Assembly: GCA_037039925.1 (NCBI GenBank) | Contig: JAXRKP010000978.1 | Coordinates: forward strand, 102,501 to 166,500 | Source: Doris montereyensis | Taxonomy: Eukaryota > Mollusca > Gastropoda > Nudibranchia > Dorididae | Direction: 5' to 3' | DNA: 64,000 nt | In this document: positions 1 to 9,901 of the stretch, in pieces | Numbering within the stretch: position 1 is the first letter of the stretch | Layout: each line of letters opens with the position of its first letter | Notes under the pieces: generated by a model | The model's database searches: none | Told to the model about the DNA's origin: nothing | The model's input: the letters and a program-made list of their open reading frames with translations, nothing else | Program-made: the position numbers and the translations under genes

Positions 1-312
1 TCAAAAAAACACGGCGCTTATTAACTTTACTTTTAATATTGAATGTCACTGGAGAGAAACCTTAAGTGGCTTCCTGTTCTTTTTGACACATTCCTTTGCC
101 TTCTTTTCACGTTCCATTTTTTCATTCATTATTTTGATTTCATGATGCAATCTGACACTGACAGTCGAGAAAATGTTCATTATGAGGTCAATTGTTGGAC
201 ATCTACATTCATCACCTTTCAATTCTGTCGGTGTGTGAACTACATGGAGCAGCTTTTGTTTGAATACTTTTCTGATGTTTCTCTTATTCCTATATAAAGT
301 TTGAAATTATTT

Positions 313-2670
313 TCAAAATGCAACCTCAAAACATCCAACAACTTTAACAAGATTGTAACTAGGTTTTTTCAAGCCACCATGTAGGCAGTGTTCAAACTGT
401 TTCTGTTCAATTAATGTCAGGTGGACTGGTGTAGGTTGGCCTTCTTTGGGGTGGTACTCAAGCTTTGCTATGCAGTCCCCACAAATTGTGGAATATACTT
501 TTTTTCAAAATGTACCTACTTACATAGGCAACAGCATTTTCAAGATAAATGAAGATCAGTCGCAGAACAGGATTTCACAAGATTGGTTATGTGATAGGGC
601 TCACTATCATGAGGTGCAACTATTAGTGTGGCTTCATGTGTGTCTTTGGGGTGTTAAGTCAGATTGGTGAGGAAATTGTCAATATCATCCTTACAGTTAC
701 TTAATTTTGATGATATGAGGATTTTATCCACCATAACCTGGCGCAGCCTATATCTAAATTGTTGAGGGCCTGGATTATCATGAGATGCACCTTTTCCTCT
801 TATCACTGAGAATCAGTGAGAAGAGATTTTCAAGAGCATATTGATTGAGACGGTTGGTAACAAGGTAGTCAACTCCAGGCTCAACTCCCACAATTTCAGG
901 GACAAACTGTTTTAAGGCATTGATGTTGTGGATCCAACCATCCACACAGGGTAGTTTCTGTGCTGGGATTTGCTTGGTGATAGCTGTGCCGTACGTCATG
1001 TTTTTCAACCAAACCAATGTGGTGTCCAAAAACTTGTGATGTGCTGAGTTACGTGTGATTGGATTGCGATATTGAGCAGAAGATTGCACAAGGGATCCAT
1101 TGAAGACATTGAACAAGCAGTCAAATGTCTCAAAAAGTGGGATGTTGCCAAATGTGATGGAGGATAAATTCCAAGAGCACATAATGTCCCAATTGCTTAT
1201 ATTAAGCAAAACTGTGACTCAATACTTGAGTGGCTAGGTAGACTCGTTGACGTCTGAAACTTTTCACTTCCACGTGCCATTCGAAAGACTCCAAATGAAC
1301 TATCCCTTTGATAAAAGTCAACAAGTACATTCCATGAAACAACGCCTTCACTCGTGTAAAATTCATAATTCATCAAATTATTTCTTATGTTTTTAATTAA
1401 ATGAGGAGGATCATAAAAAACAAATATCTTGTCATTGTCTTCTGTTATGAAAGAGGGCTTTGCTTTTGTGACGTTAAGCGATTTGATAGCTGAGCGATTG
1501 TTAGTGCCCTGATCGCAAACTAATGCCTTCACATTCATTTTAACTGATTTAATTTGATTGACTTCAAAATAACTTTTAGCTCACCAGCTTTGATGGAGTT
1601 TGATGTTATTACATAACCAAATGGCTGCTTCCATTGACTTATAAGACCTCTGGCCATAAACACACATGCATGTCCTCCAGCCTCAATTGGTATGTCAACA
1701 CTGTCAGCCAGACCCTGTAATTTTTTAATCCCTCAAGGTAAGTCTCTCTCTACAGTATACACCACTTATTTGGCCAACGTTATCTCATCGATAAGAAGGA
1801 CGCACAATTTATCTGTGTCTGTCATTTTGTCCACTTTCAACTTGAAAGCAGCTAGAAGCTTTGGAGAGAAACCAGGATATATTTCAATCTTCTGCATAAC
1901 TCGCCTCAATGTCTCAACCGATGGCGGATGGAATATCTTTTTAAGCATTCTGTATGCTTTTGGAGATGTGTGGTATAGTGCTAATGCAAATCCTTTGTCA
2001 CGTGCACTCCATTTGGTTGCCTCGGTTAAAGATGCCTCTAGCTGTTTGCTAAAAAGAAAAGAAATGTACATCTTTGTTTAATTATTTCAAAGTCAATTCT
2101 TTAATGTGTGCAATCTCTTGTTTGGAAGTTTTGAACTTTTTCTTTGTGAGAGAAGCGTGAAGTCGTTTCAACCTCATGCGTTGGTAATTTAACTTCTTAG
2201 TCAGCGTCTTTATTCTTAAAATATCCTTTTTGGTTGGGGTTTGAGTGTGTTTTCTTTTTGGTGTGGAATTATTTGTGTCACATACATTATTCCAGTCATG
2301 CTCAGGTAAGTCAAGGGCGGTCACTTGTAGTCTTTTCTTTAGAAGCGGGAGGTATGGCCGAGGCTTGGGTGACTTTCTTGATGGTGTCAATTTCTGAGGT
2401 GGATTTGAGACATTGAACAATGTTGGCACAGCGTTTCTTTTTAAGAAATTTTTCTTTGATGATGTGAATTGGTTTGCTTCAAAGTGATTTGCACACAGAA
2501 CAGATCCCTTGTGTAGTTGCTCACTTGGCTTTTTAACGATTTTATCCTTTCTTCTTGTATTTTGAACCCATTGTTTACATCTTATTTCGTCTTTTGGGAA
2601 TTTGAAGAAAGACAAGTTTGGGTTGTCATAACGATTATTATTACAATTTCCACCAGCACAACGCTGAACA
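313..2670 (-). pseudogene. P-element/THAP9-like DNA transposase remnant
   Basis: Decayed cut-and-paste transposase read right to left across several frames. About 2660-2400 encodes a THAP zinc finger: CAGGNC supplies the first cysteine pair, then FKFP, a conserved tryptophan in CKQW, the C-x2-H pair in CANHF and the AVPTLF signature. 2071-1766 carries the region usual in P-element transposases (SPKAYRMLKK, then LLIDEI with a likely first catalytic acid). About 1715-1540 reads FMARGLISQWKQPFGY; 1538-1197 has VCDQGTNN and YDPPHLIKNIRNN; 1209-778 ends with TNRLNQYALENLF. A short C-terminal piece with CGDC ends at a stop at 313-315. The frame changes near 2075, near 1200 and between 778 and 480, so no intact protein can be made. 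Terminal inverted repeats were looked for by eye and not found. THAP9-type identity is well supported; whether an intron explains any break is not clear. Confidence 0.8.
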
Positions 2671-2937
2671 TGATGTTTCTTGCTTTTTTTTTATAGTTTT
2701 AGTAGGCTGGCAATGATCAACACTGACAACAGGATCTGCATGATTCACATTATCATTCAACGCATTTTCACAAGATCTAGTTTCACTTTGGGGTGATTCG
2801 AATTTATTGTTCAGCAATCTGATCAAACATGGAAATAAATCCTCCATATCAATACACTGAATTGTCCCTTGAACAAATTGTTCATCGAATAAAAAACCCC
2901 TAAAACAATATACTTTACAACAAAACTCCAAGTCCAA
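2641..2937 (-). other. open frame upstream of the THAP domain, unassigned
   Basis: A 98-codon open frame just upstream of the THAP domain, in a different frame. It contains no motif I recognise. It may be 5' leader or an upstream exon of the transposon, or chance. The THAP frame has no obvious ATG immediately before CAGGNC, so the true start of the transposase is unresolved and could involve this stretch. Confidence 0.2.
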
Positions 2938-3794
2938 AAATGAAACAAACCGTCATGAACGACGGCAACACAAGAATGCACGTTGGTTTGTTCACAACAC
3001 ACTACACACTACACACAGCACAAGCGGCTGGGCTTTCTGGGTCAAATATCACGCGTTAGTTGGCGGCGGCCAAGGGGAACAATTCACGCACAGGTTTCGC
3101 CTTACTGAGATATCATTCCTTAATTATTATTGGTCTAGATAGCAAGGATCTCGATAAAAATAGAATTGGTCTGTCAGCGGGCACGCATACACCAGTTCGA
3201 AGATGGAACTAGATTGGTGCCTGGCTCAATTTTTGTTGTTGTTGTTGTACATGCAAAGAAGAGAATACCACGATCTTTGACCCTATTCCGGGGATTTGTT
3301 TGTGCAGTTAGCTAAGCTTTATTGGTTCCCATTGCGATAGGGCGCCACAGGAGAAAATGAGAGGCTTTGCGTGATGTCACCAGCGGCGAAACCTGAAAGG
3401 CCATGCAGAGAAATTAGTGTAGTGTGAAACTGGTGTATATGTGTGTGTTTGTGTTTGTGTGTGTTGGGTAAAGCAAGCCGATGTGATGGGAGTATTGCAA
3501 AGAAATCACAGAAGTACCTTCTTGGTGTATTGCAATATTTTACAGGTGGTTTCTGGTACCAGAAAACCAAACAGAACACGCCCCTGATGTTATCATGTCA
3601 ACGGAATGCGGTTGTCACTTTTTTCCTCTTGTCCTAAATCAGAGGACGTTTAAAAACGGCAGTTATAAGTTAGCCTATTATGCGCCCATTAGACCCTTAT
3701 CGGTGGTGGTAGTAGGGAGAGCTGAGACCGTTAAATCAAAGATACTAGATGATCATACATGTCATTGTCAACTAAGAGTGAGGTGTTGTAGCTG

Positions 3795-3960
3795 AAACGT
3801 AGTGTTGTGAGCTGGTAATCACGGCGACACTGGTTCAAGCCTCACGGCTGCCACATAATTTTTTCAGAACATGTACTCTTAGGAAAAGTATTTCACTCTA
3901 CTTTACTCATTTTGGCTCACGTGTGAATGAATACTACGCTTTAGGTAGAAAAATATCTTG
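3795..3960 (+). repeat. tRNA-like SINE copy with TTAGGAAAAGTA tail
   Basis: A tRNA-like head (gtgttgtgagctggtaatc) is followed by a B-box-like word, GGTTCAAGCCT, then a tail containing TTAGGAAAAGTA, TTTCACT and GTGTGAATGAATAC. The same head-and-tail order is found at about 23030-23160, where the tail has become a minisatellite. Two related copies at distant sites mark this as an interspersed element rather than a tRNA gene. Confidence 0.6.
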
Positions 3961-4004
3961 TCAGTGTTCGTACGAAAGGCCTTACAGAAATGTGTACTGT
4001 ATGC

Positions 4005-4245
4005 TCCCTGGGAGTTGAGGACTTTGAATGAAATGGCCTGCTCAGGCATAAATGATGTACAGTCAGTGAGTCTGTACTTGTGCGGGGATACGGACTATAA
4101 ATCCATCTTTATTTTTAAGCTACATGTTTTTTTTTCTTCTAGTTCTAGCACCTTGGCGGTGGTAGGGGGTAGGGAGACCGGTCACCCCAAATACGTACCC
4201 GCGCCTATAGATTGCAACGATCTCGATACCTACAATAGTGGACTT
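4005..4245 (+). repeat. dispersed repeat, second copy at about 24125-24250
   Basis: The segment with GAGTTGAGGACTTTGAATG and a following GGGGATACGGAC-TATAAATCCAT matches 24140-24250 closely, including the order of the conserved words. Neither copy encodes anything recognisable. The element family is not known to me. Confidence 0.55.
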
Positions 4246-4914
4246 ATTATTTGTGTTTTGGGGCGTTAAAGAGCGCATTCATTGCTAAAACTGCTCCCTG
4301 GAGGCTGAAGAGTGAAGAGGAGAGTGAATCCTTATCTTTCACATTCATTGTTGTTCTGTGACTGTTCTCGTGTCAAGCTGTGACTGTGAATCGATCCTTA
4401 TAAAGATACAAAGATCTAGGCTATCCAGACCTATGCAAAGGCTCTTTCTTATAAATCATTTCTGATTTAAGGTCAGTAGTCAAAGTGCAAAGGCACCAAT
4501 TTAAACGCATTTACGTAGTAAACATAGATCTAAGATCTGGTGTTGACTTGAATTGACAATGGCAATGTTATTGTTAGTAGATCTGGATCTAGATCTAGAT
4601 CTAGGTCGGGTCTGTTATTCCCTCAGATTGTTGTTCTGTTGTAATAAATAGAATTGTTATTGTGAAGTACATCGATGATAAACATCCCTCACTCCTGATA
4701 CCAGCATACACGTTTCTGATCACCTTCCTTCGCCATTGGTCCAGATTATCGACAGTATCGAGACATCAGTTATCGAATTCCCGTTCAAATTGTCACATTG
4801 TGAATCAGCGAATGCCTCAGAACTTACAGTTACAGTAATGAAGGCCTGTTGCATTTCACGACGTAGCACAGAACACTTACTTATACTACGATGTCGATGC
4901 TGTTCATCACTGTC

Positions 4915-5054
<140 letters not shown>

Positions 5055-5184
5055 CTGACTTGCACCTCAGGTTTTTTGCTTATTACACACAATTTACACC
5101 ACACTCTAAAAATAATAAAAGAGATAGAGGATGAGAAAAAGAGACAGAGAAAATTGCTAAATTGTATGGCTGTAGTAACTGTAG

Positions 5185-5346
5185 TGTAGCAAGCTCGAAG
5201 GACACACAACAGAAAGCATTTAGAATATAAAACCAACTTTATTTAAGCATTCAGTTGATACAAGTGAGCCAGTGGTAGACTGCTCAGAAGTAAACAAACA
5301 CGGGAAACAGAGAGGGTCAAGTTCACCGGTGTCAGTTCTTGATTGT
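5185..5346 (-). repeat. 3' LTR of the deleted retrotransposon
   Basis: 162 bp, aligned along its length with 6614-6787. The integrase frame reads through into this LTR and stops within it, so the coding end overlaps the LTR. Contains TTTATTTAAGC on the plus strand, that is AATAAA on the element strand, a possible poly(A) signal. Confidence 0.8.
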
Positions 5347-6420
5347 CGAATTAAGCGTGGAGGTCTTGCCAATGCTACCGGCTGTGAGGGGTCTGTATAT
5401 GCTGGCTTGAGGCGGTCTACAATGATGTGTTCAGTATGACTGCCAACGTCTACAAGGAATGTTTTATCCCCAGGTGTTACAACTGTGTATGGGCCAGTAT
5501 AGGGTATCTGGAGAGAACTTCTTGAAGCATCTTGGCGCACGTACACATATTTAGCACGAGACAGGGATGATGACATGTGAGTCGGCAAAGAGCTATGATG
5601 GAACGTAGGATGAGGTGCATGTAACGGAGCATTGTCTCGGAACGTGTTTATGAAATCCGATGCAGACCAAGGTGACGCTTCTGAAGATACTAATTCACCC
5701 GGGACCGTTAAAGGTTTGCCATAAACAAGCTCTGCACAAGAATATCCTAGGTCCTCTTTTGGTGTGGTTCGGAGACCAAGGAGTACCCAAGGTAACTCTT
5801 CTACCCAGTTTGGTCTTGTGAGGCGTGCTCTGAGAGCTGCTTTAAGAGTACGATGAAATCGTTCGATCATCCCGTTGGCTTGCGGGTGATAAGCTGTTGT
5901 ATGGTGCATTTTTACTCCAAGGCTTGCTGCCATTTCTGCCCACAAAGCTGATGTAAATTGTGGGCTGCGGTCAGATGATATGTCTGCGGGAGCTCTTTCC
6001 TGATTTTCTGTCGATCACCATCGCAGGGTTGACAGAAACCTGGGCGCCAGTGTCGACTAGAAAATGTCGTTTAGAGATGTCGTCTTTGATGAAAAGCTGT
6101 GTGGGCTTCTTTGGTGGTGTATTAAGAGACGTTTCGGTGGTGCAACATGTTGAGCCAACAGTAGTGAGAACTACTGTTGACTCGCCTTCCCGTTTCCACA
6201 GTTCTTCTTGTGGTGTTGGAAAGTGTGGAAATGTTTGATATATGCAAACACCGTTTGGCACTAGAACCAAAACGCCGATGATACCAGCATGTATGACTGG
6301 GTGATGACTGACGCTGAGTTTGGACAGTTTACGAAGTTCCATACTTGTTATCAGCGGGTGGGTCGCTGATGACTGATCATGCTCTTGATGCTGTGTTAGC
6401 ATCCAACGCTGAGACGACAT
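5220..6420 (-). pseudogene. protease-integrase fusion remnant of Pol
   Basis: The upstream frame (6420-5971) holds the aspartic protease active-site word FLVDTGAQVSVNPA. The downstream frame (about 5995-5220) enters integrase at PADISSDRSPQFTSALW, which contains the second catalytic aspartate, and continues through AYHPQANGMIERFHRTLK with the catalytic glutamate, then FVYGKPL-like and LKPAY C-terminal words. The first catalytic aspartate, the zinc-binding HHCC part of integrase and all of reverse transcriptase/RNase H are absent. The junction near 5990 is out of frame (AGA CAT ATC versus GAC ATA TCA), so no fused protein is made. This is the trace of an internal deletion, not a new domain combination. 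Confidence 0.82.
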
Positions 6421-6613
6421 GATAATATTTCATGTCTCATCAGACTTGATTCCACGAAGTGAAAACTGAGCTTCAGTCTGAGCAAACCAGGCTGATGGGC
6501 AGCTAGTCCAGAAAGTTGGGAGCTTGATTGCTATGAATTCTAAAGACATAATTAATTGTTGATATTGTAGATTTAGAATATCAAGGGGTATTATAACGCA
6601 CCGCGATCACCAA

Positions 6614-6787
6614 TGTAGCAAGCTCGAAGGACGCACAACAGAAAGCATTTAGAATTTAAGACCAACTTTATTTAAGCATTCAGTTGATACAAGTGAGCCA
6701 GTCGGTAGACCGGATGAGTGACTGCTCAGAAGTAAACAAACACGGAAACAGAGAGGGTCAAGTTCACCGATGTCAGTTCTTGATTGT
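6614..6787 (-). repeat. 5' LTR of the deleted retrotransposon
   Basis: 174 bp; same ends as the copy at 5185-5346 but with about 12 extra bases near 6709-6720. Beyond 6787 the two copies diverge completely, which sets the outer boundary. Confidence 0.78.
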
Positions 6788-6989
6788 GTCCCATATAATA
6801 TTAGTCTCCACAGTAGCGATGTTAGAAAGTTGAGTTGGGTGACTTTGATCATGTGCCATTTGTAGACAGGTTAGACTTTCTTGAACTGCTGAGTGTTCGA
6901 TTTATCGAAGCATTAACTTTTATATTGTGAATAATACGAAGGAGCCACGGTGGAGTGAAGTCAAGGGCGAAATATGACATCACTGTCTT

Positions 6990-7215
6990 TTTCTTTCTTT
7001 CTTTCTCGTTTATTAGTGGAGTTGTTACTTATCGACAATAAGTGACAACTCCACTAATAAAGTTCTGTCTTTATGAGTGGAGTTGTTACCTATTGTCATA
7101 TTTCGTCTTTATATTGTGAAATATGACAATAAGTGACAACTCCACTAATAAAGACAGAACAAACACGTGACGTTTCGGGTATAACCCTTCGTCAGACAAC
7201 AAACGAGAAATATAA
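6990..7215. repeat. nested fold-back (inverted) repeat
   Basis: TTTATTAGTGGAGTTGTTAC near 7010 is followed after a few bases by its reverse complement, and a second, larger inverted pair from about 7062 to 7165 is centred on TTTATATTGTGAAATA with arms ending GTTCTGTCTTT/AAAGACAGAAC. To its right comes ACGTGACGTTTCGGGTATAACCC. A single-armed relative is at about 25495-25585. The structure looks like a miniature fold-back element with GGAGTTGTCACTTA at its core; no coding capacity. Confidence 0.7.
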
Positions 7216-7589
7216 ACTTGTTCCAAGATAAGGTTTTCGGAATCTAGGATTGTCGGATACAAGTAAAGAAGAAAAAAATCTGTTCCCAGCTCATCTATGC
7301 GGATTATCGAGACATCCATTAAATTGAAATTCCAAAATTCAAGCAGTGGTAGATAATATCTAGTCAATCATATGATATAATAAAAGAAGCTTGTACATGT
7401 ACCGCAAAATTGAAACATGGAAGCATGCTTCAATGTCTCGCAGAGCTCAAATTACATCTGCGCATAAGCGACATTAGAAGAGGGGTTGTAAGTGTTTAGG
7501 TGGCGGAAAAAGGGTTAACCTTTAGGGATTGCAGGGATGGGGATTTGCTGGTTTTTCCCGGATTTCCAGGTTTTTTGACAAGTTGAAAG

Positions 7590-7762
7590 GACTTCCGGGA
7601 TTTTCAGATGAGACTTCTGAGATTTTTAAAGATTTTCAGATGGGACTTTCGAGATTTCTTAAGATTTTCAGATGAAACTTCCGAGATTTTTAAAGATTTT
7701 CAGATGGGACTTCCGAGATTTTTAAAGATTTTCAGATGGGACTTCCGAGATTTTTTAAACAA
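7590..7762 (+). repeat. 32-bp minisatellite
   Basis: About five tandem copies of a 32-base unit built around GATTTTTAAAGATTTTCAGA and GGGACTTCCGA. The open frame across it is repeat-derived. Confidence 0.85.
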
Positions 7763-8377
7763 CCGTGAGGGAGTCGATGTTTCGGGAAATATGACACGTC
7801 ACCGGTTGTTTTCGCAGGGAAGACCTGAGCCGACACCGTTTCCACCGGACCGACCTCTTACCTTTTGCCTGCAAGCCTATCTTAATTTCATTGGTTGAAT
7901 AGCCATCGGCCATTGTGGTAACCCGTATGGGACAGGCATGGGGATTTCTGTTTTTTTTTGCACAGAGGAGCTCTTCCGTGTTTTTGTCTCATTTTTATAC
8001 ATACACAAGCACCAGCCGTCCGGGAAAACATCGGGTCTAAGTCTAATTATGACGGATGTCCGAAACAGAGAGAAAGAGAGTCATTACGGTATCATTTATC
8101 GCTGTTTAATGAGAGTGGGGAGACAGAGGGGAAAAGGATGGAGAGAGAGAGAGAGAGTAAAATTAGTAATACTGGTGTGGTAAGCCTAGTAATAGTAGTA
8201 GTGGTACCAGTTATAGGAGTAGTACATCTATATACCTTTAACATTCAAGATTTCAAATTTAATTGTGGGCTTTTTTGTTGTTGTTTTCTAGAATTATGCC
8301 TCATTTATTATTATAGATTGGTTTTTGCCTTTTTCAAATCGGTTGGACACTTCTGCTCTATGCTTATAAGAAAGACA

Positions 8378-8459
<82 letters not shown>

Positions 8460-9340
8460 TACAGATAAATACACACTCTAACATAGGGTCTACAATGCAA
8501 GATTGCTATACACTATACAGCATCCTGATAAACACAGGCACCTGTAGTATTGTGTTAATATTACGCTACATACAATACTACACGTGGACTACAATATTAT
8601 ATGAGTATTAATTTATTTTTCACGGTTGCATGTTATTACTTTAGGGCTTGTCACATATGCTTGGTAGAAAGTTTCGGGCTTGACTTGAATAAATGAAGTG
8701 AAGCTACTTTGATTTGAGCTTTTCTTTTAATATCCGAGACTCAATTCCAATGTGGGTGGATAGCGGGGGCTACTGGTAGGTCCTTCATCTTTCCTTTTCC
8801 TCTTTTACCTAATCTTTAATCTTGCTGTTTACTTTCACCTGAGATCAATATGTTAGAGGGGTAAACTTCAATAAAACAAACAAACAAGTCCAACTGACAC
8901 CCACGCCCTTTGCGAATCACACCTGTAAATTCGTAAAGGTTAAACTTGCGATATACACAGAAGCGCTTAGAAGACCGTGGTACATGTAACTTTGGCCAAT
9001 AATATATATTATAATGCAGTCTTCTTACCCTCGAGCAAAGTACCACTGTGGAGCAAACAGTCAACAGACATTTAATCAGTTGCACTAGATTCTAGTTGCA
9101 GTAAGGGTGCATAGAACAGAAGGGGGAAAAAGGAAAAGATGAAATTCATGATCGTATTATAATATTACATATATTTTTTTTATGATCTAGATAATATAAT
9201 GACCAGTTTAAGTACTATTATTATTAGGTGTACTACAAAGCTTGGATGCACAAGAAGTGCTTTTCCGTACATCAGTGACCTTATTAAATCCCAGTATAAA
9301 TTAAGAAACGTGTAAAAAGTTATGAATCTAAAGATCTAGA
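7763..9340. other. gene-free stretch upstream of TAF12
   Basis: No gene supported. It holds a (CT)n(AC)n tract at 8380-8460, a reverse-oriented family A repeat at 8768-8885 and AT-rich DNA. It may contain TAF12 promoter or non-coding first exons, but I see no sequence that fixes a transcription start. Confidence 0.55.
8380..8460 (+). repeat. (CT)n(AC)n compound microsatellite
   Basis: About 60 bases of CT repeats pass directly into about 18 bases of AC repeats. Confidence 0.97.
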
Positions 9341-9360
9341 TCTAAGACATGCTTCATTAT

Positions 9361-9656
9361 TAATGACCAATGGACATGCCTATTATTGATCGTTAATGAC
9401 CAATGTTGGTGGTCCTCAGCTTGATCATTGTTATTGACGAATAGCACCTTCATTATTCGCCATTAATGACGATCTTGGTCTTCAGTAATGAGGGATAGAG
9501 ATCAGCACTATTTGTCAGTAGTAATGACAGCCTTCAGCGAGTCAGTAATGACAAATACATTTGGTACATTTCAACATTAATGACTATGAGGACTTTCATT
9601 AATGATAACAATTTTTTCGGCACTATTCGCCATTAAAGACGATCGTCAGTAATGAT
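9361..9656. promoter_or_regulatory. cluster of nine TAATGA motifs upstream of TAF12
   Basis: TAATGA occurs at 9361, 9394, 9464, 9486, 9522, 9546, 9578, 9600 and 9650, plus variants such as TAAAGA at 9634 and ATTCGCCATTAAtGACGATC-like blocks seen twice. Spacing is irregular (22-70 bases), so it is not a simple tandem array. TAAT cores are the general binding word of homeodomain proteins. The cluster ends about 245 bases before the TAF12 start codon. Regulatory function is inference; a degraded minisatellite is the alternative. Confidence 0.35.
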
Positions 9657-9901
9657 GTATAACACATAATTGCACAGTCCGATTAATGTCTGTCTGCTGT
9701 GTGTTCCTACATTTTGATTTTAAGCATAACATTTTTGTTTTTGACTGTGAAAAGCTGTCGGCGTATTTTAAAGCAAAATAATATGTTTTTTTATATATCG
9801 CAAACACCGAAAAGTAGAATGGGAACTGATAAAGAAAGAAAGATACATTTTTTCCTGTTTATCATCTGCATGGATAAAAACAGGAAGGCAGTAGAGACAT
9901 C

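Larger units (their letters stand above)
5185..6787 (-). mobile_element. deleted LTR retrotransposon (Ty3/Gypsy-like)
   Basis: Two direct repeats (5185-5346 and 6614-6787), both starting TGTAGCAAGC on the plus strand, flank a minus-strand coding remnant. Just inside the right-hand (5') LTR the minus strand reads TTGGTGATCGCGGTGC, a plausible primer-binding site. The internal region is only about 1.27 kb: gag is essentially missing and the reverse transcriptase/RNase H segment is deleted, so protease runs straight into the second half of integrase. The LTRs differ by substitutions and a 12-base indel (present at about 6709-6720), so the insertion is not recent. A clear target-site duplication was not seen. 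Such an element could only move with enzymes supplied by a relative. Confidence 0.85.

Noticed and set aside
5971..6420. Novel protein combining an unknown N-terminus with a protease
   Set aside because: It is the 5' side of a deletion in an LTR element; the part before the protease word is just the remaining pol leader.
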